Under the pieces are notes generated by a model that did no database searches, was not told the DNA's origin, and saw nothing but the letters and a program-made list of their open reading frames with translations. Of a DNA stretch of 55,590 nt, positions 10,001 through 18,616 are shown one piece after another; within the stretch, counting starts at the first letter, position 1, and each line of letters starts with the position of its first letter. The translations under genes and the position numbers were made by a program. Source of the DNA: Vasconcelosia minhoensis LEGE 07310 (GTDB lineage: Bacteria; Cyanobacteriota; Cyanobacteriia; Phormidesmidales; Phormidesmidaceae); NCBI RefSeq assembly GCF_015207255.1, contig NZ_JADEXG010000032.1:1-55590 (forward strand), in the 5' to 3' direction.

Positions 10001-10223
10001 GGGAAAACAGCCTGAGTAGAACAGCCGAGGTGCAGATTCTTAAGCGATTGCGCTGGGGGTTGAATAGAAAGAGCGATCGCTGCTTCGGATCTGGGTCTTC
10101 AAACCTGGAAAAATTCCCGCTAACAGCTACTGAATCTGCTAAAAGCTCTATCAGCTTCGCTAGATTCACAGATGGCTGATTTGAAGGTGCCTGAATGTTG
10201 GCACCTCTGTCCTGAGTATTCAT
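7041..10223 (-). CDS. Unrecognised 1060-residue protein coupled to the helicase
   Basis: No family recognised. The N-terminal two thirds are mostly helical, with long charged helices around 200-270 and 400-480. A hydrophobic patch near 650 (ITAFTVLTYCCLWRLI) could be a buried helix. The last 300 residues alternate strands and helices (IGLISYST, CQHIILISHAYG, ELTIYPMLRD, DIIPIYTFATLHVV), consistent with a compact alpha/beta domain. No Walker motif was seen, so energy presumably comes from the helicase encoded immediately downstream in the TAATG overlap. A strong ribosome site (AAGGAGGA) precedes the ATG. The 142-base gap upstream could hold a promoter for this two-gene unit. The pairing suggests a target-recognition or effector subunit; that is inference. 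Confidence 0.8.
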   Translation of the reverse strand: MNTQDRGANIQAPSNQPSVNLAKLIELLADSVAVSGNFSRFEDPDPKQRSLFLFNPQRNRLRICTSAVLLRLFSHPQFCEAFKSGDSSGFIRDFEPPSFGLQAKLGGELTAGNRERLPGHLDRLMATINQVLDLALPEGELSKLLLDDPVQQLRTLASAAEAKFRDAPHQAKLQSLKFAPGAQKVPDSAVAKVLSAVERIEADDCFTRMQDAIAVHLEQRDAEEDEIESAIASLVAERERADSQIVRFLNFLDSEALARVRLSVAVRLMEAIADHARSSTQAKNQKLVEYVDRVVALIETSKAGELYIDLTAFYGERGEFDLQEFLNQATFFHCLSVWPEGKAQMFEKKGSSQASYGVQREVSYRFRINGNNPETKKPAFDTRLDKLEEALLGKNRVGSFSRRRLAELLVLDAVIPSRTEANPETSVGAIAAAIQSRISTLKQQENPSIQAFVRDLLQDLRSRASTMTEIANALIDLLKRKGSQILAQTQRRTAQQFICVKHGIVAWNRLEGAEPGVRDLLKSSQNQSEEKIEWFKYLEISDSPDVPQLLFSVKVTTELAEHNLVIKEQEAQTIQAQRRFSGRLLQVLWVPYEASKNKEYVLTESAKIARSWALPAAVQVEYEIRTLARNKKNSNENTHQLHAAAITAFTVLTYCCLWRLIKRLQALPLDDSHSFTTLMLRLQEAGKDSESEGDSYVYAAAQSIEAMLAQDTAIRMQGVTLKNLTSGDSSVRYVKSGSFDAMLSSFPLRVATENTPAVEQIGLISYSTRPCDEMPFLDRDSSNHLLMTQSYTASAINQPFPGYELKAERMQSDIVSSQEELQKQRLVREEIGHLKGLGCQHIILISHAYGSRHLNRAADYNSLLTPVAFLEEVFQTFPELTIYPMLRDVFPATRLRKRGSGEAAFEIRNAGDHIDFQRNLPIDSDRDIIPIYTFATLHVVEEEKRPQSGFCAYYLVSDRRVTDITWTERARQHLLNPEGNSPVHPCLVSVLRGLHFMEAERGVKGGQLMPVLDPFSWISPTTKAAAGEVEILQSRRKGRSYLSYPAILTHVAQVLHRRQQ

Positions 10224-10231
10224 TTTGCCGG

Positions 10232-10239
10232 TCCTCCTT
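10232..10239 (-). promoter_or_regulatory. Strong Shine-Dalgarno site of the 1060-residue gene
   Basis: On the minus strand the bases read AAGGAGGA, 8 bases before the ATG at 10223. This is an unusually complete ribosome site for this window and fixes the start of the 1060-residue gene. Confidence 0.75.
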
Positions 10240-10365
10240 CTCAGCCCAAGGCTGCTTCACCCGCCCTGATGACCAACCAGAGGAGTGGGATCAAATAACA
10301 GGTAAACCGATTATTCCCTAGTTGTCAAGTCCCATTCGTGAAGACTTATGAAGGAGGCATGTTTT

Positions 10366-13300
10366 TTAAAGTGAATTGAGGACATGCAATTTTGAGCGCC
10401 AGTCTTCGTCGTCGTAGCGGAAAGTCACTATACAGTAGCCCGCTGCATACTGGAGATTTTCCCGAGCAATCCGATCCTGGGCTTGCTGGTCGGGGTGGTC
10501 GTGGGCTGAGCCATCGCAGAAAACGGCGACTTTTGCGCTGCGATAAAGAAAGTCGGGTTTGACATTGGCATCGGGAATCAGCTCCTGAGCGGCGTCGGGT
10601 AGCTTCAGTCCCCGGCTGTATATCTCATCCAGGACTTCTCGTTCGAAGGCTGAGTTTGGGTCGGTTCGGGACCGGAGCTGCTGATACTGTTCTTCGCGAG
10701 ATGTACCCTGACTGTGGCGATGGATTGTGCTGGCGGTGAGCTGTTCTAAGTATCCTCGAATCGCATGGCGATCGAATAGCGGATGGTCAAACTGGTTGCG
10801 GTAGGAAAGAAGGCACTCATAGCAAGCCTTAGTGCAGCTCTCCTTCTCGTCAATAAAGTGGCAGATATCTAGCGCTTCTTTGGCTAACTTTTGGAACGCC
10901 GTAGGATTTTCTACAATCTGCGATAAAACGCCAGCACCGCCTTCCGAAGCTTCCCAGAAGAGAATATATTGCCCCTGACCCAGTCGTTCTGAGGCGAGTT
11001 CATTTTCCTCCAGCTTATAGACAGCCTGGATTGCCCGCTCCATAGCGGATTGGAAGCTGGCTAGAAATGACTCCGGCTGAGATATGGGAATATGGATCAG
11101 AAGCACATTGCAGACATCGTCAACCATCAGATGGACCTCGCGCTGCAAAGTATCCGAACTTTCTTCTCCGCGCGAGTCACCCCATACGCCGGTGGCGCTA
11201 TCAACTTTGAAGCCGCTTTCCTGACTGCTTCTCAAGCCTCGATTAATTCGCCAAATGCTGGCGGTATCTCCGTAGGTGAGCTCCAGCAGCTTTGTTCCAT
11301 CTTCGGCGGTGACCAATGCCTGTTCGCGCTTTTGCGGGTCAAAGCGGAAATGGGTGGTGACGTTATAGCCGTACTTCAGGCGCTCTTCTTCATCACAGGT
11401 GATGCGCTCACGCCGCTTGGTAAGCATCGTTTCCATGCTCAAAACGCGGCTGAGCTTTCCGAGGTTTCCGAAACTATCGGAGCCGATCTTGGCGCTACAG
11501 TTTTCGCAGAGGTCGCGCTGCCAGTCATCGCCGGGATGCAGATAGCCACACCGGGGGCAGAATGCACCCCGCTTGTAGCCGCTTTCGATGCCTTTGACGG
11601 GAATTCGGGTTTTCGAGATCTGGAACTTGCTGCCCTCATAATAGAGGATATTTTGAGGCGCGAATTCGCGAATGGCAACGACTCGGGGGCGAGAGATAAA
11701 CTCGCCATCGTTTCCGGCATGGATATAAGCACGTACCGGCAGTCGAGGAAAGTTGTAGCCGGGGAGAAAACCTTCAGAGGCAAAGTATCGGTAGGGATAA
11801 AATTCCAGCTGAGACTGATTTTTTCCCTGGTTCGTTTGACTAACCAAGAGATCAATCTGCCTTTTTGCTTCCCACTCCAGGGCTTCGGCGTTTTTACGCT
11901 CTTCCTGGGATACTAAACCCTTGGTCGCCCGATCGATGATCTGTCGCGAATTTTCGCGCTGGGTTACCGCGTCTTGATAGAGATTGCGCCAGCGATCGCA
12001 GGCTCGATCAAAGCGAGTTAAAGCATTTTCAATCGCCTGGCGGAGGAAATCTTCGGTATACCATAGGGCTCTTTGCAGGTCGGTCTGGCAAAAACTGTCT
12101 TCTAGAATCGCTTTGGCGGCCTGGAAGCAGCGCTCCAGCGCATCGATACCTAAAGTTAGCTGGTCTCGAATGCTCTGCTTGAGTGGAAAGCTATCCGTCT
12201 CTAGATCAAGAATCTGGTTCATCGAATGCTCCAGGTAAAGCCCGGTGTGGGCCAGCCAGAGCGAGTGAATATGCGACTTCACCAGGTCCTGATTGCCCAG
12301 TTCTAGCTTAGGAGGCACGACGACGCCAGCCACCATTTGCTCAGGTCGCTTGAAGAAATACTGATCGTGACCGCTGCCCACCGAAGCATAGGAGATCACA
12401 AGTGCTTCCTGGCCGCTGCGTCCGGCTCGACCACTGCGTTGGGCATAGTTGGCCGGGCTGGGCGGCACATTTCGCATATGGACGACGTTCAGGTCCGAAA
12501 TATCGATTCCCAGCTCCATGGTGGGTGAGCAGAACAGGGTTGAAAGTTCTCCATTTCTGAACCGAGATTCTCGCTGCTGGCGGGCCTCATTCTTGACCTG
12601 GCCCGTATGTTCCCGGCCCTCCATGTTTTGAACGCTCGACCCGCTTTGGGTGTAGAAATCTTGAAAAAACTGATTGACTGCTATTTGGGCATCCTCACTC
12701 CCCTGTAAGCGCTTGGAAGTCATCGGATCGGGGGAAATGTAGGTTGCTTTTTGAGCTGTCCATAGGAGCGCGTCGATTCGCAGCTGCACCTCCTGCCCTT
12801 CCTGGAGCAGGTAGCCCGCATCTGCCAGGGCGATCACCAGCGTTCGGATCAGGCTGGTATAGTCCGCCTCAGATATATTTTCAGACCGCCAGGGCCAGGC
12901 TCGGGGCGATCGCAGAAATCGGCCAATTTTACTCCGAGCCGTGAGCTTCATTCCGCCTTGCCCAGGCTCTGACGCCGTCGCAGTCGAGGCCCATCGGGCC
13001 TCATGCAGCTTTTCGTAGGGATCAAAGCTCCAGGGATCTTTGATCGCCTGTCTGACCTCGCGCTTGAGCTGTTCTAGCCGCTGGGGCTGGAGCAGTTCGG
13101 CATCGAGCACCAGGTCTTTACGCAGCTGGTCGAGCATAGCCCGGATCGCAGCCTCTCGCTGTGACGGCGATGCCTGAAGCAAAATTGGGTGGGGATGCTT
13201 TTGCCAGAACTCTTCTGCTCGACAGACTCCCTGAAGATCCTGATATTCAATCGCGAGCAGGCCACACTGTTCCAGGTTGGGCTGCACAATTCGCCAGCCC

Positions 13301-15711
13301 TTGCGGAGGTCTTCATAGAGCCGATACTCGATCAGATTGCGAAAAGCCTCCTCGTTCCGCCGCTTACCGGGGCCATAGTCGGCCACTTGCCTAGCATAGT
13401 CAGCCTGAGCTAGCCCCATCTGCTCAACGACGGCCTGGGCTAATTGGGTATGGGTGAGCTGCTGTTTTGCCTGCATCGCACCGTTTAAGGAAGCCCGCAG
13501 CAAACTCGTCTGGACAAAGTCGTTAAAATGGCCTGCCTGGAGTGAGGCATCCTGACGATTATCGGTGAAGCTGAGGATTTTTTGCGCCTGGGCCGGAACC
13601 GCCCCGCTGCTTTTCAGTCGGTTGACCGTTGAAAGGCACAGCAGCGTTGTCGCGGTACTTCTGCCTTCGCTACTCAGGCGCGACAGCTTAGTAAACTCAT
13701 TTTTGCGCTTGTCATGGACGACGCCGCAGCTCAGACAGGTGAGGAAGGGCTTGGGGGTAAACCAGTAGGCAGTCCCTTCCAGCATCGAGGAGGTAATCCG
13801 ACCGTTGGGCAAAACTCGCAGCTTTTGAGGAATGAACCTGGCGTAGTCCTTCTTAGGCACTCTGCCGTAGCGTTTGGTTTCGTTGAACCAGGTATCGGGT
13901 AGGCGGTCTTCTTCCTTCTCGTCCCAGAGTCCCGGCTCATCCAGGGTGATGTAGCCTTCCTGCACCTCGTCATTTTCCAGGGAGCTGAGGGCAGTTGGCA
14001 GCAGCGGCCTAACCTCCTGCCGATCGCGATCCCGATGCACCAGATAATAGTCCTGACCGCATTCCCGGCAGAACACCAGCGGATAGAGCAGGCGATCGCC
14101 GGTCGTGGAATATTGGCCCTCCAGGGTGAGCTCGCGCTGCTCAGGCGGCTCAGCCGTAGCATAGACGCTGCCGCCTTGGGAGACAAACTGGTGCAGGCGA
14201 AAGGCCAGCCCCTCCCGAGTTTTTTTGGTCTTACTGCCCCAGAGAAACATCTGCCGCAGAATCTCAAGACAGTGCAGCGAGTCAGCCTGCGTTTCGGCTG
14301 CTAGCTGAGCCGCTCCGTTCTGAAGGGAAATTGGGGTGCGACGCACCAAATGCGCCTCTTCTACTTTTTTTAGGCCAAAGGTCATCTCGATCCAGGCGGC
14401 CAGGGGATGGGCTTGAAAGGCTTCCAGGGTTTGCTGATCGGCTGGAGGGAGTCCTGCCGCGATCGCGCTTTTCAGCTCTGCCTGAGTCGGGTCTGGGCGC
14501 TGAATCGCACGTTCCAAGGTCTCATCGATCACGCTATCGACCTTGACCTCGGCCCCAAAGAGCTTGCTAGCAACCTCGGCCACGGTTTGATTACGGCTAG
14601 GCCGCGTGCCTTCGGTGGACATGGTGGCGCTGGTGCCGATGCAGAGCAGCGTTTGGCCACAGCGCTGCCGCAGCTTGCGGATCAGGAGCGCCACATCGGC
14701 TCCCTGGCGACCGCGATAGGTATGTAGCTCATCGAGAATCAGAAACTTCAGGTCGGGGGAAGCGACCAGCTTCTCTTCCTGATTGCGGCTGAGCATCAGC
14801 TCTAGCATCATGTAGTTAGTCAGGAGAATCTGCGGCGGATTGTTCTGGATCTCCGTTTTTTTCGCCAGGCTCTCCTGGCCGGTATATTGCTCAACTCGAA
14901 TCGGTGACCCGGGTACGTTGTTTAGATATTTGTCGAACTCTTCTTTCTGGGAATTAATCAGGGCGTTCATCGGATAGATCAAAATCGCCCGAACGCCTTT
15001 TACACCTGGATTTCGCAGCAGATCATCGAAAATCGGCACCACGTAGGTCATGCTTTTGCCCGACCCGGTTCCGGTGGTCAGGACATAGGGTTGCTGGCGA
15101 TGGGCCTGGCGAAATGCCTGCTCCTGATGCCGATGAAAGGTGTATTTGGAAATGTAGTCGGGGAAATAGCGATCGCACTCCCGATGCAAGATGCCTTCGT
15201 TAACCAGGCTCGGTAAATTAGCCCCGCGCTGAAATGACGGGTTGAGCTGCACTAACGGATCGGGCCAGAGTTCGCCCTTATCCAGCTCCTGATTGACGAA
15301 AGCTTCAACCCGGCGATCGCGAATCTTGAGAAAGCTTTGAATGTATTCCCGATAGTCCCCGATCACTGCATCCCGCAGATTGAAAATATCCAGGGTCGGC
15401 TGAGGCGCTTCAATCGGCTGCGGTTCTAGAATCGGTTCCGCAGGGGTGCGGCCCTGGCGCTGATCCATCCACTGCGCCAGCTGCGCCGCCAGTCCCTCGG
15501 TTAGGGTGTCTGTATTGATCACTTCAGCCAGGTCTATCGAATCCCAGGCGGGCGGAATCGCCGCGAAGAGTAGATTCAGCTGCGCTGGCTGAAGCTCTTC
15601 CACGCCCGTGCAGTCCAACCAGGCATCGCCCTGGGCGATCAGGATAGAAAACGGCCTGATCCGGTCTTCGCTTTGCTGGAGCAGCTCCTGGAGCTGAATC
15701 GGAACTTTCAT
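10366..15711 (-). CDS. DUF1998-type SF2 helicase with zinc clusters and C-terminal nuclease-like domain
   Basis: A 1781-residue helicase. Motif I is TGTGSGKS (about 212-219), motif II DELH (about 327), motif III SATM (about 360) and motif VI QRSGRAGR (about 1090). Cysteine pairs (CRECG, CLSCG, CPRCG with CENC) indicate zinc binding, and the four-Cys signature of MrfA/DUF1998 proteins (CTKACYECLLSYRNQ) lies near 1625-1640. The last 90 residues (FEREVLDEI, then KPDFLY, then AVFCDGSAHD) look like a Vsr/DUF559-type restriction-fold domain. Helicase plus DUF1998 in one chain resembles DruE of Druantia, or a fusion of DISARM DrmA and DrmB; the sequence alone does not decide. It starts 9 bases after the RelE::UvrD gene. 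Confidence 0.88.
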   Translation of the reverse strand: MKVPIQLQELLQQSEDRIRPFSILIAQGDAWLDCTGVEELQPAQLNLLFAAIPPAWDSIDLAEVINTDTLTEGLAAQLAQWMDQRQGRTPAEPILEPQPIEAPQPTLDIFNLRDAVIGDYREYIQSFLKIRDRRVEAFVNQELDKGELWPDPLVQLNPSFQRGANLPSLVNEGILHRECDRYFPDYISKYTFHRHQEQAFRQAHRQQPYVLTTGTGSGKSMTYVVPIFDDLLRNPGVKGVRAILIYPMNALINSQKEEFDKYLNNVPGSPIRVEQYTGQESLAKKTEIQNNPPQILLTNYMMLELMLSRNQEEKLVASPDLKFLILDELHTYRGRQGADVALLIRKLRQRCGQTLLCIGTSATMSTEGTRPSRNQTVAEVASKLFGAEVKVDSVIDETLERAIQRPDPTQAELKSAIAAGLPPADQQTLEAFQAHPLAAWIEMTFGLKKVEEAHLVRRTPISLQNGAAQLAAETQADSLHCLEILRQMFLWGSKTKKTREGLAFRLHQFVSQGGSVYATAEPPEQRELTLEGQYSTTGDRLLYPLVFCRECGQDYYLVHRDRDRQEVRPLLPTALSSLENDEVQEGYITLDEPGLWDEKEEDRLPDTWFNETKRYGRVPKKDYARFIPQKLRVLPNGRITSSMLEGTAYWFTPKPFLTCLSCGVVHDKRKNEFTKLSRLSSEGRSTATTLLCLSTVNRLKSSGAVPAQAQKILSFTDNRQDASLQAGHFNDFVQTSLLRASLNGAMQAKQQLTHTQLAQAVVEQMGLAQADYARQVADYGPGKRRNEEAFRNLIEYRLYEDLRKGWRIVQPNLEQCGLLAIEYQDLQGVCRAEEFWQKHPHPILLQASPSQREAAIRAMLDQLRKDLVLDAELLQPQRLEQLKREVRQAIKDPWSFDPYEKLHEARWASTATASEPGQGGMKLTARSKIGRFLRSPRAWPWRSENISEADYTSLIRTLVIALADAGYLLQEGQEVQLRIDALLWTAQKATYISPDPMTSKRLQGSEDAQIAVNQFFQDFYTQSGSSVQNMEGREHTGQVKNEARQQRESRFRNGELSTLFCSPTMELGIDISDLNVVHMRNVPPSPANYAQRSGRAGRSGQEALVISYASVGSGHDQYFFKRPEQMVAGVVVPPKLELGNQDLVKSHIHSLWLAHTGLYLEHSMNQILDLETDSFPLKQSIRDQLTLGIDALERCFQAAKAILEDSFCQTDLQRALWYTEDFLRQAIENALTRFDRACDRWRNLYQDAVTQRENSRQIIDRATKGLVSQEERKNAEALEWEAKRQIDLLVSQTNQGKNQSQLEFYPYRYFASEGFLPGYNFPRLPVRAYIHAGNDGEFISRPRVVAIREFAPQNILYYEGSKFQISKTRIPVKGIESGYKRGAFCPRCGYLHPGDDWQRDLCENCSAKIGSDSFGNLGKLSRVLSMETMLTKRRERITCDEEERLKYGYNVTTHFRFDPQKREQALVTAEDGTKLLELTYGDTASIWRINRGLRSSQESGFKVDSATGVWGDSRGEESSDTLQREVHLMVDDVCNVLLIHIPISQPESFLASFQSAMERAIQAVYKLEENELASERLGQGQYILFWEASEGGAGVLSQIVENPTAFQKLAKEALDICHFIDEKESCTKACYECLLSYRNQFDHPLFDRHAIRGYLEQLTASTIHRHSQGTSREEQYQQLRSRTDPNSAFEREVLDEIYSRGLKLPDAAQELIPDANVKPDFLYRSAKVAVFCDGSAHDHPDQQAQDRIARENLQYAAGYCIVTFRYDDEDWRSKLHVLNSL

Positions 15712-15720
15712 CGAGAATGA

Positions 15721-17829
15721 CTACCTCTGCCAGTCGGGGTCTGTAAGCGGGTCCAAAAACGATGAGGGATTTGAGCGTGAGCCGCAGACCAGCAGGGCTC
15801 GCATGGCTCGGGAGCAGCCCACATAGAACAGACGACGCTGCTCGTCTGAAACCGCCGCCAGCTCATCGTCGGGCAAGTCGGCACTAATGTAAGGCAGTAT
15901 GCCCTGGCGCAGCCCCACGATTGCCACGAAGGGAAATTCTAAGCCTTTGGCCGAGTGGAGGGTCAGCACCTTGATGTAGGTGCCCTGTAGATCAATATCG
16001 CGACCTGAGACAAACTGCGCCGCTGTGCCCTGGTCTACCAGGCGCTGCGCGATCGCGGTTCCCATATCTTTGCGCGGGCACAGCACCGCGCCGCCGTATA
16101 TCGGCAGGCGAAAGCGTTTGGCCGCCGCCTTAAAAAAGGCAAGGATCAGCCGACTTTCCTGCTCGACGCTATCGGTGAGGACGAGGGTCGGGGTAGCCCC
16201 CTGGTAGGCAGAGGGTTCCAGGCTGAGGCTGTCTGCGTCTCCGGCAGCGGTGTCTGCTAAAATCGTGCGGCAGGCCGCCATGATCTGCCGAGTATTGCGA
16301 TAGTTTCGCTTCAGCTGTAGCGTCCGCCCCGATACCTTCAGATCGGTGTGGATCTGCTTCCAGCTAAAGCCGCGCTGATAGAGAGACTGAGAGGCATCGG
16401 CGGTGAGGTAGAAGCCCTTGAGCGACGGCACCAGGGCCAGCAGAAATCGCAGGGCCACGGGCGATAGGTCCTGCGCTTCGTCAATCACGATGGCTTGGTA
16501 AGGGGGGTCTGGCAGCTGCTCTGCTACGGCCAGGGCCTGACAGCGAAGCTGCGGCCAGGTGGTCCAGCCGTCCCGCTGCATCAGCCGCCGCCAGGTCTGG
16601 TAGACGCTCCACAGCGCCGTTCGCACGGTCGCCTGGAGCGGGACGCCGCGCCCCCGCCGCTCCAGGGCCAGGTATTCGTCCAGCGTGGTTAGGCCCCAGC
16701 CGTCGATCACGTCCTGGATTTCCTGCATCAGGTAGGGCAGCCCCAGCCGCTCTAAGGTCTGGCGGCGGACCTGGAGATCAAAGGCATTTTTGGCTGGGAT
16801 AGCTGTGGTGTGGAGGGCTTCTCTGAGTAGCGCGAGCCGCTGAGCTTTGTCGGCAAACTGAGGCTCGCCGTGGGTTTGGACGTAGTAGCGACGGGCGAGG
16901 GCGTCAACGGTCGCCACTTTGACGCCTGCCCGGTCGAGGGGTTGGCCCAAGAGCTGACTCAGCAGCTGCTCGGAGTAGGTGACCAGAGCTTTGGTAAAGG
17001 TAGTAAATAGGACGGGCTTGAACCCCTGCGCTAGCAAATTCTGAACCCGGTAGAGGGCCAGGGTAGATTTGCCCGTGCCGGGGCCGCCCTTGACCAGAAT
17101 CGGGCCTTGCTTGCCAAAATCCCTGAGCTTTTCCTGCTCTGGGTCGAGCTTGAGGAGAAAATGGGTGAGGCTGCCTGCGACAAAGCGTTCGAGGTCTTCG
17201 GGCTGCTGGAGCACGTACTCGCGCTCTTCGATAATGTCTTCTATAGGTTTGGGATAGAGGTTGTCAACGATGCGCTGGATATACTGCTCGGGAACGGGCA
17301 GCTCCAGCAGGGCTTCGGAATGGGAGGTCGCCTGGATAGCTGACCAGTATTCGGGCGGAAGCTGCCACTGCCGAAGGACAGCATCAGTCAGCTCAAAAGG
17401 GAGTGAGGTTTGGATTAAAGAAGTCGCTTCGTCGGCCCCAGCGGCCTCAGCTGTGGCCGTTGGGGAAACGGTCGCAGGGTCTGACGGCACGACCTCGATG
17501 GCTTGGGGGTCTAAAACGCTGCTCTCGGGCGGTGGTGCTGGGTCATCAACTTCGGATAGCTCGATTTCGTAGGTGCGCTCGTCGCGCTTGCGCACGCTGA
17601 GCAGCTTTACCCAGCCCTGACCGAAGCTATAGAACAGGCGATAGTCGCCCATGCGGACGCGGTAAACGTTATTGCTATAGCCTCTCAGCTTTTTGGCATC
17701 GCCCTGGGCAGAAATCGGGTCGGCTTCAAGCACCTTCAGCGTTTTTTTGATTTTCTTTTGAACTGCTTTAGGAAGATTCAGCAGCTCGCTGTAAAAGGTT
17801 CCGGTGAAGGATAGCGCCCAGGGGGTCAT
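15721..17829 (-). CDS. RelE/ParE-like domain fused to a UvrD-family helicase
   Basis: A 702-residue fusion. Residues 1-90 match RelE/ParE toxin-fold proteins (helical start, then YRVRMGDYRLFY, VKLLSVRKRDERTYE). After a variable linker (90-200) comes a superfamily 1A helicase: motif I VKGGPGTGKST (about 248), motif II VIDEAQDLSP (about 446), motif V TLHSAKGLEF (about 618) and motif VI EQRRLFYVGCSRA. It is therefore a 3'-5' type DNA helicase with a toxin-like N-terminus that may bind or cleave RNA, or simply bind a partner. No cognate antitoxin is adjacent. It lies between the ParB-like gene (62 bases upstream) and the DUF1998 helicase (9 bases downstream), so all three probably share a transcript. 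Confidence 0.87.
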   Translation of the reverse strand: MTPWALSFTGTFYSELLNLPKAVQKKIKKTLKVLEADPISAQGDAKKLRGYSNNVYRVRMGDYRLFYSFGQGWVKLLSVRKRDERTYEIELSEVDDPAPPPESSVLDPQAIEVVPSDPATVSPTATAEAAGADEATSLIQTSLPFELTDAVLRQWQLPPEYWSAIQATSHSEALLELPVPEQYIQRIVDNLYPKPIEDIIEEREYVLQQPEDLERFVAGSLTHFLLKLDPEQEKLRDFGKQGPILVKGGPGTGKSTLALYRVQNLLAQGFKPVLFTTFTKALVTYSEQLLSQLLGQPLDRAGVKVATVDALARRYYVQTHGEPQFADKAQRLALLREALHTTAIPAKNAFDLQVRRQTLERLGLPYLMQEIQDVIDGWGLTTLDEYLALERRGRGVPLQATVRTALWSVYQTWRRLMQRDGWTTWPQLRCQALAVAEQLPDPPYQAIVIDEAQDLSPVALRFLLALVPSLKGFYLTADASQSLYQRGFSWKQIHTDLKVSGRTLQLKRNYRNTRQIMAACRTILADTAAGDADSLSLEPSAYQGATPTLVLTDSVEQESRLILAFFKAAAKRFRLPIYGGAVLCPRKDMGTAIAQRLVDQGTAAQFVSGRDIDLQGTYIKVLTLHSAKGLEFPFVAIVGLRQGILPYISADLPDDELAAVSDEQRRLFYVGCSRAMRALLVCGSRSNPSSFLDPLTDPDWQR

Positions 17830-17891
17830 AGCAATTTACGGTGGGTAGCGACGCAGGAGTTTTAAGGATATCAAGGCAATGCGTGAGAGGC

Positions 17892-18614
17892 TTAATACAT
17901 GCCTCCCCAAGCGTCTAAAATAGTCAGCATTCGCTTATCGCCTAAGCCTTTGACGCGGCTGACGACATCTGTAAATGAGGTAAAGGCAGACTGCTCGCGA
18001 GCCTGCTCGATGCCCTGGATCAGCTTTTCTGCATTTTTGCCGCGAATACCGATAGCCGCCAGCTTTTGCAGGAGGGCTGAGGTGCTGGAGGTATTGAAAA
18101 TCTCCAACGGCTCAACTTTCTGAGGAATTTGCTGCTGGAGCTGGGTGAGCTGCTGCTCCAATCGGCTGATGTCGCGCTGGTGGGCCTGCTTCATGTCTTG
18201 CAGGGCTCCATCCAGTCGAGATTCTAGATTGGTCAGGCGCTGCTCTGTGGTGGATGTCGCGGCTGGGGTCGCAGTTTCTGCTGAGGCTTCAGGCGGGCTC
18301 GTAGGCGGTGACTGATGCAGCGCGGCAAACTGGTCAATGGCAAGTTCTGCCATTTTGTCTGGGATGACAAAAGCGTTGACCATTTCCCCAGCGCGGGAGT
18401 TGATTTCTTTGGCTCTGACGGCGGCGTAATATTCGCGATCGCCCGCCAGCACTTCGTAGGACTCTATCCCGGTTTGCTTCAGCAGCAGGGGAGACAGCAG
18501 CCCGCCCGCTGCCAGAATGCTCTGGGCCAGGGTCTCCAGCTCGGCTTCTTTAAACTTTGAGCGCGGAGCCCCTGAGGTAATGCTCTTGACGTCTACCTGA
18601 TAATATTCGCTCAT
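17892..18614 (-). CDS. ParB-like protein with coiled coil and helix-hairpin-helix end
   Basis: A 240-residue protein. Residues 1-95 resemble the ParB N-terminal (ParB/Srx) fold, including LAGDREYYAAVRAKE in the place of the GxRR-type box. Residues 120-170 form a Gln/Glu-rich coiled coil (LESRLDGALQDMK, LEQQLTQLQQQ). The C-terminus carries a helix-hairpin-helix (VSRVKGLGDKR), a non-specific DNA-binding element. The standard ParB helix-turn-helix centre-binding domain is not seen. It starts 2 bases after the parA stop, so the two form one unit. It probably tethers the ParA ATPase, and perhaps the helicases downstream, to DNA. Confidence 0.82.
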   Translation of the reverse strand: MSEYYQVDVKSITSGAPRSKFKEAELETLAQSILAAGGLLSPLLLKQTGIESYEVLAGDREYYAAVRAKEINSRAGEMVNAFVIPDKMAELAIDQFAALHQSPPTSPPEASAETATPAATSTTEQRLTNLESRLDGALQDMKQAHQRDISRLEQQLTQLQQQIPQKVEPLEIFNTSSTSALLQKLAAIGIRGKNAEKLIQGIEQAREQSAFTSFTDVVSRVKGLGDKRMLTILDAWGGMY

Positions 18615-18616
18615 GG

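Noticed and set aside
11092-11916. Plus-strand open frame of 274 codons
   Set aside because: It is opposite the zinc-cluster part of the DUF1998 helicase and has no recognisable domain.
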